Shown here: positions 1 through 6,948 of the stretch, piece after piece
Layout: every line of letters begins with the position of its first letter
Numbering within the stretch: position 1 is the first letter of the stretch
Translations under genes and position numbers: made by a program
Notes under the pieces: generated by a model
The model's database searches: none
The model's input: the letters and a program-made list of their open reading frames with translations, nothing else
Told to the model about the DNA's origin: nothing
Assembly (NCBI GenBank): GCA_030607715.1
Contig: JAUWJM010000033.1
Span: 1-13,561, forward strand
DNA from: Candidatus Aerophobota bacterium
Lineage (GTDB): Bacteria; Aerophobota; Aerophobia; Aerophobales; B3-G15
Length of the DNA: 13,561 bases
Reading direction: 5' to 3'

Positions 1-1
1 C

Positions 2-79
2 AATATTGCTTTAAGGGCTATCGTCAATAAGCCTATCGTAGCAAGTGTCGAAGCCAAAGGTTCTTCAAAGAACAATTGA
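2..79 (+). CDS. tnpB: TnpB RNA-guided endonuclease, C-terminal end only (partial)
   Basis: Twenty-five codons are visible before a TGA stop, starting NIALRAIVNK and ending GSSKNN. NIALR matches the place just after the third RuvC motif of TnpB, where the family reads D-x-N-A-A-x-NIA. A short, poorly conserved tail then follows. TnpB is the RNA-guided nuclease of IS605-type elements; it helps keep the element by cutting empty donor sites. The assignment rests on this short stretch and on the right-end hairpin 20 bases downstream, so it is good for the family but says nothing about whether the protein is intact. Confidence 0.55.
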   Translation, partial: NIALRAIVNKPIVASVEAKGSSKNN

Positions 80-98
80 GGCTGAGCTTAGTTACAAG

Positions 99-118
99 CC
101 ACCACCTTTAGGTGGTGG
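99..118 (+). repeat. Perfect hairpin at the element's right end; likely 3' part of the omega RNA scaffold
   Basis: CCACCACC-TTTA-GGTGGTGG forms an uninterrupted 8-bp stem with a 4-nt loop. IS200/IS605 ends carry such hairpins, which the Y1 transposase recognises as single-stranded DNA. In tnpB loci the same hairpin is the last structure of the guide RNA scaffold before the guide. By that model the guide would start at about 127. The hairpin is seen directly; the RNA role is inferred from the family. Confidence 0.6.
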
Positions 119-126
119 TAGTTGAC

Positions 127-268
127 TCTGGCCATCAGCTAAAGCGCAGAAGGGTATTTGGTCCGCTAAGTGCCTGTCACCGGTCACGCCAGGGAATGGT
201 TTTCCTCTTGGTCAAGCTCTAACTTATTCGGACAACGATCTGGCCTTTCCCCAATTCTGATACATAAC
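127..268. other. Flank between the element and the oxidoreductase gene; no gene recognised
   Basis: No reading frame with a good start and recognisable family is seen on either strand, and no convincing Rho-independent terminator follows the minus-strand oxidoreductase stop at 269. If the tnpB element transcribes a guide RNA, the first 15-20 bases here (from about 127) would be its guide. GTGCCTGTCAC at 170-180 resembles REP-type sequences, but only one copy is visible. Confidence 0.4.
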
Positions 269-1285
269 TTATTCATAAGGAACTGGTTCTGTCTTTCCAG
301 TCCTGGCGGATTTCTCTGCTGTCTCAAAAACAGCTATTATCCGGCGAGCGGACTGCGGAGTCACTTTCAACTCTTCATTTAAAAGTAGGTGCTTCACAAT
401 ATTTTGATAATATTTTTTATAATCAGTTTTTTTATACTTAATTTCCATTTCTGCAGGAATATCTTCTATTTCTGTATTTACTTTAAATCTTTCCCCTCCT
501 TTATCAAGAATAGCCCCTTTTGTTCCCAGGATACGCCAACGAGCTCTTCCTACTCTATCAATATGGGAAAGCTGAACATCAGCTATAGCACCATTTTCAA
601 AACGGATAAGAGCTCCTACATGATCTTCATTAGTGACATCATTCCAGACGAGCTTATGGAAAAATCCGGTTATTCCTACCATTTTTCCGGGAATTAAATT
701 CAACACCCAATCAACAAAATGAGCTCCCCAATCATAAAAAGCTCCTCCAGAAATCCTTTTATCTGAACGCCACCAATATCCAGGATGAGCATATCCTCCC
801 CCACCTGTCTCTATATGAAAAACTTCACCAATAAGCCCTTTATTTATCACTTCCTTCATAGCTAAAAAATCCCCATCAAAACGGCGATTATGAAAAACCG
901 AAAGCATCTTTCCCGAGCGCTGCGCAGTTTCAATCATCTCAGTGGCTTCCTTAACAGTAATACACATTGGTTTTTCTACAATTACATTTTTACCCGCTTT
1001 TAGACATTGAATAGCTAAAGAGGCATGGGTATTATGAGGGGTAACTATTGTTACTAAGTCAATATCAGCTTTCTTTAGCATCTCCTCTACGCTATTGTAA
1101 GTAGTAACCTCGGGAAAATCTTTCTTAGCAACCACTGTTCGCTCTGGGTTTAAATCGCATATAGATACAATTCTTAGCCCTTCTATTTCCTTGATCAACT
1201 GACAATGATATTTTCCCATATTAAAAGCTGGCCCATAGCCCAAAACTGCGCATTTTATTTCTTTCTCTATAGTTTTATCCTCCAT
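269..1285 (-). CDS. Gfo/Idh/MocA-family NAD(P)-dependent sugar/cyclitol oxidoreductase
   Basis: A 338-residue cytoplasmic protein of the usual family length. The N-terminal Rossmann fold has a glycine motif (GYGPAFNMG, residues 16-24) and an acidic residue ending strand 2 (ICD, 42-44). The conserved EKP is at 104-106, and the C-terminal domain carries GGAFYDWGAH with the candidate catalytic His189. These enzymes oxidise or reduce one hydroxyl/keto group on sugars, sugar acids or inositols. The motif differs from typical inositol 2-dehydrogenases (MTIHDFD-like), so substrate is not assigned, although the neighbouring inositol genes make a cyclitol or keto-sugar plausible. The start is supported by AAGGAGA six bases upstream. 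It is the last gene of a minus-strand run; its ribosome-binding site abuts the upstream stop codon. Confidence 0.85.
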   Translation of the reverse strand: MEDKTIEKEIKCAVLGYGPAFNMGKYHCQLIKEIEGLRIVSICDLNPERTVVAKKDFPEVTTYNSVEEMLKKADIDLVTIVTPHNTHASLAIQCLKAGKNVIVEKPMCITVKEATEMIETAQRSGKMLSVFHNRRFDGDFLAMKEVINKGLIGEVFHIETGGGGYAHPGYWWRSDKRISGGAFYDWGAHFVDWVLNLIPGKMVGITGFFHKLVWNDVTNEDHVGALIRFENGAIADVQLSHIDRVGRARWRILGTKGAILDKGGERFKVNTEIEDIPAEMEIKYKKTDYKKYYQNIVKHLLLNEELKVTPQSARRIIAVFETAEKSARTGKTEPVPYE

Positions 1286-1295
1286 TTTTTTCTCC

Positions 1296-2063
1296 TTATT
1301 CTGTATAAGCTTTGAACAGAGCTCTATAATACTTCATTAATCTCTCTGGCTCAGGACTTTCAGGAATCTCTGCCAGGCAGAACCCCTCATATCCCTCTTT
1401 TTTAAGAAGACCAAACAGTTCTCTCCAGGGATAATCTTCTCGGTAAAGCTCATTAATATGAACTAAATGAATTTTATCTTTAACTAAATTGAAATTACTT
1501 TTTACTGAACCTTTTTCATCCACATCAGTTAAATTGGAGTTCCAACAAACAAATACATTTTTATGATTAGCTATTTCCATAATTCGCTGGATATAAGGAA
1601 CTTTACAAGTCTCTGGACCGTGCACTTCCAACCTTATTTCTACTCCGAAATCATTGGCAAATTCCCCACATTCCCGCAGAGCTAAACCAATCTGTTCCAG
1701 TGTCTTTTCTCGGGGGATACCTGCCTCATCCTGAAAACCGTTGGGACGAACTTTTACCCCGGGAGCACCTACATCATAGGCTAATTTCACATATTTTTTT
1801 GTTCCCTCAATATTTTTTCTCACCTCTTCAGAGTGAATAGCATGATACTCAAAAGCACTCCCCAAACCAACCAATTCAATAGGAGAATCTACAAACTGTT
1901 TTTTAACTTCCTCACGCTCTTCTTTGCTGAGATTAACTTCCACCTTATGAACGTGAGTAGTCCTTAATTCTACCTCTTCAAAACCAGTAGCACTACATCT
2001 TTTAATAATGGTAGGAATATCCCAATCTTTCGCTAAATTATAAGTCACCAGTCCTAATTTCAT
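1296..2063 (-). CDS. Sugar phosphate isomerase/epimerase-like TIM-barrel protein
   Basis: A 255-residue protein of the xylose-isomerase-like TIM-barrel superfamily (AP endonuclease 2 fold). It starts MKLGLVTYNL, a typical first strand. Likely metal ligands are Glu146 (RLEVHG), His202 (LVHINE) and Glu232 (CLAEIPE). The usual Asp of strand 6 appears as Asn175 in CWNSN, a pattern I recall in some members. These enzymes isomerise or epimerise keto-sugars or keto-cyclitols with a divalent metal. I chose the start at 2063 because AAGGAGGG sits four bases upstream and because its ATG overlaps the TGA of the preceding gene; a start at 2096 adds 11 charged residues and lacks such a site. Ten bases separate it from the oxidoreductase gene, so the two probably act in one short pathway. 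The substrate is unknown. Confidence 0.8.
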   Translation of the reverse strand: MKLGLVTYNLAKDWDIPTIIKRCSATGFEEVELRTTHVHKVEVNLSKEEREEVKKQFVDSPIELVGLGSAFEYHAIHSEEVRKNIEGTKKYVKLAYDVGAPGVKVRPNGFQDEAGIPREKTLEQIGLALRECGEFANDFGVEIRLEVHGPETCKVPYIQRIMEIANHKNVFVCWNSNLTDVDEKGSVKSNFNLVKDKIHLVHINELYREDYPWRELFGLLKKEGYEGFCLAEIPESPEPERLMKYYRALFKAYTE

Positions 2064-2587
2064 TCTTCCCTCCTTTTTTTCGCCTCTCTTCGGCATTTTT
2101 CAATAACTTCCTTAATTTTCTTTGCCTTTTTAATTCCTTTCATCTTTATTCCTGAAGGAGAATAACTTAATCCTCCTTTAACTACGACTTCCAGATCGCT
2201 GATATTTAAAATACGCTGAAAAGTTGTTTGTTTAATATTAACAAAAGAAATATCACTAAAGTTAACCTCGTAATCTCTTTTTATAATAATACCACTTGTT
2301 TTAATTATTTTATTTGTAGTTACAGTATATTTAAGCCGTAACTTTCCCCAAAGAGCTGTGATTATATACCAGGCTATAATTACTTGAAAGAACATAGAGA
2401 GCTGAAGAGGGACAAATATACTGGTAGTAAGAATAAAAAATACTCCCGTCCAGATGAAAATTCCTATGTAAGATTCCCATGAAGGTCTTGTTTTATGTAA
2501 TATTTTTTCCCCGGGCAAAATAATAAGCCTCGTTTTTATGATATTTAAGGGGGAAGAATACACCACATTTCCCTCTCTTTTGGGCAT
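2060..2587 (-). CDS. Membrane protein with a bacterial PH domain (bPH2/YdbS-like)
   Basis: Numbered from the ATG at 2587, the protein has 175 residues. The order is: a short lead with LPGEKILHKTRPSW (about 24-37), two hydrophobic segments (about 40-60 and 64-82), then a C-terminal half reading KYTVTTNKIIKTSG with later SDISFVNIKQ. This matches bacterial PH (DUF304/bPH2) domains: an LPGE-box, two membrane helices and a cytosolic beta domain. The end is highly basic (KKAKKIKEV to KKRREE). Such proteins are membrane-anchored; their biochemical role is mostly unknown. The start is uncertain: TTG at 2656, ATG at 2587, GTG at 2566 (GAGAGGG just upstream) or TTG at 2518 are all possible, since the conserved part begins near the LPGE-box. 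Its stop overlaps the next gene's start by four bases, so it is co-translated with a sugar enzyme, an odd pairing. Confidence 0.75.
   Translation of the reverse strand: MPKREGNVVYSSPLNIIKTRLIILPGEKILHKTRPSWESYIGIFIWTGVFFILTTSIFVPLQLSMFFQVIIAWYIITALWGKLRLKYTVTTNKIIKTSGIIIKRDYEVNFSDISFVNIKQTTFQRILNISDLEVVVKGGLSYSPSGIKMKGIKKAKKIKEVIEKCRREAKKRREE
2068..2075 (-). promoter_or_regulatory. Ribosome-binding site that decides the isomerase start
   Basis: AAGGAGGG on the minus strand lies four bases before the ATG at 2063, within the end of the upstream PH-domain gene. With the ATGA overlap at 2060-2063 it argues for translational coupling and for the shorter isomerase. Confidence 0.7.
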
Positions 2588-2765
2588 TAGTTGTATTTTT
2601 GGGAAAAGGAGTAGCAGTTTAAAAAGTAATATATCAAAAAAATTAAATAAGGTCAAGAAGACTTCGGCACAACTTTCCTTGCTTCCTAATTACGCAAAAA
2701 AGTTATCTCCCTGAGTCGCCGCAGGCTTTGAGTCTCGCGACTACCAATTTTTTGTACTAAAGTTA

Positions 2766-2793
2766 TTGACAAAACTTAAATATAATGTATCAT
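2766..2793 (+). promoter_or_regulatory. Sigma-70-type promoter for the lacI-mannosidase-iol operon
   Basis: TTGACA at 2766-2771, a 16-base spacer and TATCAT at 2788-2793. A TATAAT at 2781-2786 is nearer consensus but has no matching -35 at the right distance. Transcription would start at about 2800, putting both dyads at or just after the start site, as expected for repression. Confidence 0.5.
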
Positions 2794-2806
2794 TCTGACA
2801 ATGATA
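2788..2806. promoter_or_regulatory. Upstream dyad (7-bp arms, 5-base centre) over the -10 element
   Basis: TATCATT-CTGAC-AATGATA is a perfect inverted repeat whose left arm is the -10 hexamer. It lies two bases from the 14-bp palindrome but has a different sequence, so it could bind a second regulator or be a weak second site. The dyad is seen; binding is inferred. Confidence 0.45.
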
Positions 2807-2808
2807 TC

Positions 2809-2822
2809 AGATAACGTTATCT
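2809..2822. promoter_or_regulatory. LacI-type operator, perfect 14-bp palindrome
   Basis: AGATAACGTTATCT is fully palindromic with a central CG, the hallmark of LacI-family operators. It lies 49 bases before the lacI start codon and just after the predicted transcription start. The adjacent lacI product is the obvious ligand-controlled binder. One site here could control both the plus-strand operon and the divergent minus-strand genes. I saw no second copy elsewhere in the window. Confidence 0.7.
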
Positions 2823-2870
2823 AAAACCATTCAAAATTATTATATTATAATCAACCAATAAGGGGTAGTT

Positions 2871-3893
2871 ATGAGAGTAAAGGTAACTATTAAAGATGTA
2901 GCCAGGAAGGCGGGAGTATCTATCAGCACGGTCTCCAGAGTACTAAGTCCTCAAATTAATAATTATATGCGAAAACAGACCCGAGAAAAGGTACTGGAGG
3001 CGATTAAAGACCTTGATTATAGACCTGATATGAGGGCCCAGAGTCTTAGAGGAATGGGGACAAGAATAATAGGACTTATAATGCCTGACGCCCTTAACCC
3101 CTTTTACCAGGAATTAGCCTATGTGCTTGAGGAAATTTGTTATAAGGAGAAGTTTGGACTCCTTGTTTGTAGTTCTAAAAACAGTATTACCAGAGAGCTT
3201 ATTTATATAGATCTTTTGGAAAGACAAAAGGTGGATGGAATAATCTTAAGCACTGTAGGTTTAAACAAGGCAAGGCTCAACAGTCTAACAAGGAGAGGAA
3301 TTCCCATCGTCTTAGTGGATAGAGATGTCCCTTATGCTGATGTTCCTGTAATGTTTACCAATAACTATATGGGGGGTTGTCAGGCTACTCAATACTTGAT
3401 AGACCTGGGACACAGAAAAATTGCCTGCATTGCCGGAGCAATGAATACTCTATCCAGCATAAATAGATTAAAGGGGTATCGGGATACTCTGGGGAAAAAT
3501 GGTTTAGGGGTTAATAAAAAGCTAATCAAAGAAGGAAAGCTCACCTATAAAGATGGTTATAAATTAATGGAAGAACTTTTAAGAAAGTCCGACGCTGAGT
3601 TTACAGCAGTATTTTGCTTAAATGATCTCGTAGCTCTTGGCTCTATGCACGCTATTCAGGAGAAAGGAAAAAGTATACCTTATAACTACTCAATAATTGG
3701 TTTTGATAACATATCCTTTTCCTCCATCAGCAACCCCCCATTAACTACTATTGCCCAGCCAATAAAGGAAATTGCCTCAGGAGCATTCAAGACAATAAAG
3801 AAGGCAAAAAAACGAGGATTATTAATGAAGAAACAACATTTATTCTGGGATACAAAATTAATAGTAAGGGAGTCCTGTAGGAAAATTAACTGA
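2871..3893 (+). CDS. LacI-family transcriptional repressor
   Basis: A 340-residue protein of standard LacI length. The N-terminal helix-turn-helix reads TIKDVARKAGVSISTVSRVL (residues 6-25), followed by a hinge with RAQSLR near 56-61. The rest is a periplasmic-binding-protein-like sensor domain (IIGLIMPDALNPFYQ, VDGIILS, VPVMFTNNYMGG, LGHRKIACIAG, FCLNDLVALG, IIGFDNISFSSIS). Such repressors release DNA when they bind a sugar or related ligand. The gene is first in an operon with an alpha-mannosidase and inositol-catabolism-like genes, so the inducer may be inositol, a pathway intermediate or a mannosyl-inositol. It probably represses itself through the palindrome at 2809-2822. Thermotoga's inositol regulator, as I recall, is of the ROK family, so control differs here. 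AAGGGG before the ATG serves as ribosome-binding site. Confidence 0.9.
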   Translation: MRVKVTIKDVARKAGVSISTVSRVLSPQINNYMRKQTREKVLEAIKDLDYRPDMRAQSLRGMGTRIIGLIMPDALNPFYQELAYVLEEICYKEKFGLLVCSSKNSITRELIYIDLLERQKVDGIILSTVGLNKARLNSLTRRGIPIVLVDRDVPYADVPVMFTNNYMGGCQATQYLIDLGHRKIACIAGAMNTLSSINRLKGYRDTLGKNGLGVNKKLIKEGKLTYKDGYKLMEELLRKSDAEFTAVFCLNDLVALGSMHAIQEKGKSIPYNYSIIGFDNISFSSISNPPLTTIAQPIKEIASGAFKTIKKAKKRGLLMKKQHLFWDTKLIVRESCRKIN

Positions 3894-3919
3894 AAAATTT
3901 GTCTTTTAAGGAGGGATAA

Positions 3920-4033
3920 ATGTCTTTAGGAGATGGAAAAAAAGAGATAGGAAGAGAAGAAGCTATAACTTTAGAGGTTAACGCTCAGAAATTAAGGGGA
4001 ATGGTTCATTTCCCTTCAGGGAATATCTTATGA
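3920..4033 (+). pseudogene. Broken start of an alpha/beta-hydrolase-like gene (37 codons)
   Basis: AAGGAGGG, five bases before an ATG, opens a frame that stops after 37 codons at TGA 4031-4033. Residues 13-34 (REEAITLEVNAQKL then RGMVHFPSG) look like the first two strands of alpha/beta-hydrolase esterases, which begin with a beta hairpin of the type 'x-V-N-G-x-K-L-x-G-x-x-H-x-P-x-G'. Nothing of the catalytic domain follows; the GH38 gene starts 33 bases later. I read this as the remnant of a hydrolase (perhaps an acyl or acetyl esterase) removed by deletion. It could instead be a small translated leader whose ribosomes help start the mannosidase, which has a poorly spaced site of its own. The family resemblance is by eye and short. 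Confidence 0.45.
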
Positions 4034-4065
4034 CCGGGATAAAACTAAGGGGATTTAAGTAAAAT

Positions 4066-6948
4066 ATGGCTAAAAAATACCGAATGATTGTTGTTTCAGA
4101 AACCCATTGGGATCGAGAGTGGTATCTTACTTTCGAGCAGTTTAGGATGAGATTAGTTAAAATGATGGATAAGCTGCTCTCGGTACTTAAAGAAGAGCCT
4201 AAATATAAATATTTTACTCTGGATGGACAGACTATAATTCTAAAGGATTATCTGGAAATTCGTCCAGAGAAAAGAAAAGAGCTTAAAGAACTAATTAAAA
4301 AAGGTAGAATAATAGTAGGACCCTGGTATGTCCAGCCGGATGAATTTTTGGTGAGTGGAGAGGCTCTCATCAGAAATCTCATCCTGGGCCATAAAATCAG
4401 CCAGGAATTTGGTAATAAGGTAATGAAGATAGGCTACCTACCTGATCCTTTTGGCCATATCTCTCAGATGCCTCAAATTCTTAGAGGATTTGAAATTGAT
4501 TCTTTTATCTTTAGCCGAGGGTTAGGGGACGAAGGAGAAACCCTGGGGACTGAATTTAAGTGGGAAGCTCCCGATGGAACTCAGGTTCTGGCAGTTCATC
4601 AAAAAAGGGGTTACGGTAACGGGGCTCTTTTACCGAGCAAACCCGAAGAAGCTTTAAAAAGAATCTCTATAGAGAAAGAAGCTCTGGTTCCTTACGCCTC
4701 CACTGAGAATATTTTGCTCAATAACGGTTCTGACCACCTGGAACCTCAGTCTCACTTACCACAAATTATTGAATATGCTAATGCCCATCTAAAAGATACT
4801 GAGATAATCCACGGAACATTTAGAGATTATATAACTTATGTTAAAAGGAGTAGACCTAAATTAAAATCCTTTAAGGGGGAACTGAAATCAGGAAAATACG
4901 CTAATCTTCTTAGCGGAGTTTATTCCACGAGAATTTACATTAAGCAAGCCAATAAAAAAGTCCAGACCCTCTTAGAGAAATGGGCTGAACCTTTTTCAGC
5001 CTTTGCCTGGACTATGGGTAAATTCTACCCCCATAGCTTCTTATGGCAAGCCTGGAAGTATCTTCTACAAAACCATGCCCATGATAGCATCTATGGCTGC
5101 GGTATTGACGAGGTATACGAAGATATGATGAGAAGATTCTTCTGGTCAGAACAAATTGCCCGTAATTTATTGGATGAAAATCTTGTCTTTATTACCGGGA
5201 AGATAGATACTTCTACTTTAGATGAGGATGCCCAAATAATAGTTGTTTTTAATCCTCTATCCTGTCCTCATACAGGGGCGGTGGAAGTAGAAATTGAGAT
5301 TCCCAAAATTGAGGGAGAAAAATTTGTTCTTAAAGATATCTTTAGCCAGATTATTCCCCATCAAATTTTAAATATTGAGAAGTCTTCTCCCCAGATTTAT
5401 GAGATTGAGATATCCAGGGAACAAGCTAAATTTATGTCCTCTTATATAGAAGAGAGCATAGTGAAATGGCGGATAGGAAAGATAAAAGTGAAAAAGGATG
5501 AGCAAAACCCTTCGGTGCTAATAGTTGAAGCAGTCACCGTTGAGCGAGGAGCTTTAAAAAAGAAAGTTTTATTAGAGGCAAGGAGGAGTATGAAAATCCT
5601 TGAAGATAAGAAAATAAAAACACTCAGGATAAAGGTGTATCCAGCTCCCCGAGCTAAAATTAAATTCATAGCTGAAGATGTTCCTTCTTTCGGTTATAAA
5701 ACTTGGACTCTTTCTCCGGGAAAAGAATCAGCGAAGAAAGACAATGACTTTCTTAAGGTAGGGGAAAATACTATTGAAAATGAGTATTATAAAGTGCAAA
5801 TTAATCCTGATGGAACCCTTAAAGTTACTCATAAAGAGACGGGAAAAGTTTATGGAGGATTAAATCTCTTTGAGGATGAAGGAGATGGCGGTGATGAGTA
5901 TGACTATTCCCCCCTTACTCAAGATAAGGCTATCACCAATCCTGGTAAAGAGGCAAAGATATCTTTGTTAGAAAAAAGTTCGGTAAAAGCTAGTTTTAAA
6001 ATAGAAGTAGAACTGAAATTACCAATTTCTTTAACTGAAGATAGAAAAAAAAGAAGTAATAAGCTGTCTAAATTGATAATTATTACTTATCTTACTCTTT
6101 ATTCTAAAATAAAGAGAATTGATTTAAAGACTGTTTTTAACAACCAGGTTAAGGATCACCGTTTAAGAGTTTTGTTTCCTACTGATATTAGAACTGATTA
6201 TTCCTATGCTGAAGGACAGTTTGATGTAGTTAAAAGAGCTATTGTTCCACTTAAAGTAAAAGATTGGGTTCAAGAACCTTCTCTTACCCATCCTCAGCAA
6301 AGTTGGGTGGATATCAGTGATGAAGAAAGGGGATTAACTTTAATTAACAAGGGATTGCCTGAATATGAGGCTATAAAGAATGAAAAGGGTGTTACTTTAG
6401 CATTGACTTTGTTAAGGTCTGTTGGCTGGCTTTCTCGAGGGAATCTACTTACCCGCAAGGGTGATGCTGGCCCAGGTGTTCCCACTCCTGAGGCTCAGTG
6501 TCAGGGAAGACAGATATTTGAGTATGCTCTCCTTTTTCATACTGATAACTGGGACAAGGCTAAGGTTTATGAGGAAGCTCATCGCCACAATGTTCCCTTA
6601 AAGACAATAATAACCGATCAGCATAAAGGAGAACTTCCCCTGAAGATGAGTTTTATTAAAATAGAACCAGCTAATTTAATCATTAGTGCTATTAAAAAAG
6701 CGGAAGAAAGGAACTCTTTAATTGTGAGATTCTATAATATTAGTTCTGAGGCAGCAAAGGGAAAAATTACCTTATATAAAAAGATTAAGAGAGCAAGGTT
6801 AGTTAATCTTAATGAAGAAGTGAAAGAGAACTTAAATTTAAATTCTGAGAATAGTTTCTTTGTTGAAGTTGACGGACACCAGATAAAAACAGTTGAACTC
6901 ATTTTTAATATAGAAGATTATTATTCAGCCACTAATTATCACGAATAA
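4066..6948 (+). CDS. GH38 alpha-mannosidase
   Basis: A 960-residue glycoside hydrolase of family 38, within the family's range. The N-terminal catalytic domain has HWDREW (Zn ligands His14, Asp16), GPWYVQPDE (85-93), and YLPDPFGHISQ with the likely nucleophile Asp127. LNNGSDHLEPQ (218-228) is a candidate acid/base region, and NHAHDS (336-341) is the C-terminal Zn-ligand region, followed by the middle helical domain and a long beta-rich C-terminal half. No signal peptide is present, so it acts in the cytoplasm on imported oligosaccharides or glycosides. Family members hydrolyse alpha-mannosides, including 2-O-mannosylglycerate. Here it precedes inositol-catabolism-like genes, suggesting a mannosyl-inositol substrate (inference). 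The ATG is supported by the HWD motif lying close behind it, although AAGGGGA is 12 bases away; translation may depend on the short frame upstream. A 79-base gap follows. Confidence 0.92.
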   Translation: MAKKYRMIVVSETHWDREWYLTFEQFRMRLVKMMDKLLSVLKEEPKYKYFTLDGQTIILKDYLEIRPEKRKELKELIKKGRIIVGPWYVQPDEFLVSGEALIRNLILGHKISQEFGNKVMKIGYLPDPFGHISQMPQILRGFEIDSFIFSRGLGDEGETLGTEFKWEAPDGTQVLAVHQKRGYGNGALLPSKPEEALKRISIEKEALVPYASTENILLNNGSDHLEPQSHLPQIIEYANAHLKDTEIIHGTFRDYITYVKRSRPKLKSFKGELKSGKYANLLSGVYSTRIYIKQANKKVQTLLEKWAEPFSAFAWTMGKFYPHSFLWQAWKYLLQNHAHDSIYGCGIDEVYEDMMRRFFWSEQIARNLLDENLVFITGKIDTSTLDEDAQIIVVFNPLSCPHTGAVEVEIEIPKIEGEKFVLKDIFSQIIPHQILNIEKSSPQIYEIEISREQAKFMSSYIEESIVKWRIGKIKVKKDEQNPSVLIVEAVTVERGALKKKVLLEARRSMKILEDKKIKTLRIKVYPAPRAKIKFIAEDVPSFGYKTWTLSPGKESAKKDNDFLKVGENTIENEYYKVQINPDGTLKVTHKETGKVYGGLNLFEDEGDGGDEYDYSPLTQDKAITNPGKEAKISLLEKSSVKASFKIEVELKLPISLTEDRKKRSNKLSKLIIITYLTLYSKIKRIDLKTVFNNQVKDHRLRVLFPTDIRTDYSYAEGQFDVVKRAIVPLKVKDWVQEPSLTHPQQSWVDISDEERGLTLINKGLPEYEAIKNEKGVTLALTLLRSVGWLSRGNLLTRKGDAGPGVPTPEAQCQGRQIFEYALLFHTDNWDKAKVYEEAHRHNVPLKTIITDQHKGELPLKMSFIKIEPANLIISAIKKAEERNSLIVRFYNISSEAAKGKITLYKKIKRARLVNLNEEVKENLNLNSENSFFVEVDGHQIKTVELIFNIEDYYSATNYHE

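Larger units (their letters stand above)
1..126 (+). mobile_element. Right end of an IS200/IS605-group (tnpB-bearing) element, truncated by the window
   Basis: Seen: a short reading frame with a TnpB-like C-terminus ends at 79. About 20 bases later comes a perfect hairpin (99-118), then TAGTTGAC. A short, strong hairpin with a TTTA loop just behind tnpB, ending in a TTGAC/TTCAC-type sequence, is typical of the right end of IS605-group and stand-alone tnpB elements. In these, the 3' part of tnpB and the right end also encode the omega (reRNA) scaffold. The outer boundary is set near 126 by this resemblance and could be off by a few bases. The left end and most of tnpB lie outside the window, so transposase type and completeness cannot be judged. 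Confidence 0.6.
2657..2870. promoter_or_regulatory. Divergent control region between the minus-strand run and the lacI operon
   Basis: This 214-base gap separates the 5' ends of two divergent gene runs. On the plus strand it has a sigma-70-like promoter and two adjacent dyads (listed separately). A GC-rich imperfect hairpin (AGTCGC 2714-2719 pairing with GCGACT 2737-2742) followed by six T at 2748-2753 lies in an otherwise AT-rich stretch; its role is unclear. I could not fix a minus-strand promoter with a good -35/-10 pair. Confidence 0.6.

Noticed and set aside
170..180. GTGCCTGTCAC, resembling REP-type palindromes
   Set aside because: Only one copy in the window, and its inverted symmetry is limited to short arms; not enough for a repeat call.
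170..697. Plus-strand frames at 170-382 and 389-697
   Set aside because: They lie mostly opposite the well-supported oxidoreductase gene, have no recognisable domain and no convincing ribosome-binding site; they are antisense shadows.
2714..2753. GC-rich hairpin followed by six T in the divergent intergenic region
   Set aside because: Only a 6-bp stem with a 17-base loop, five bases away from the T run, and no plus-strand transcript would need to end there. Not called as a terminator.
4010..4023. TTCCCT-TC-AGGGAA dyad before the mannosidase
   Set aside because: The two-base loop is too tight for a good hairpin, there is no T run, and its sequence is unlike the LacI palindrome; chance is likely.
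5442..6485. Minus-strand frames inside the mannosidase gene (5442-5669, 6294-6485)
   Set aside because: They are fully inside a clear GH38 coding sequence on the other strand, short and without family features.
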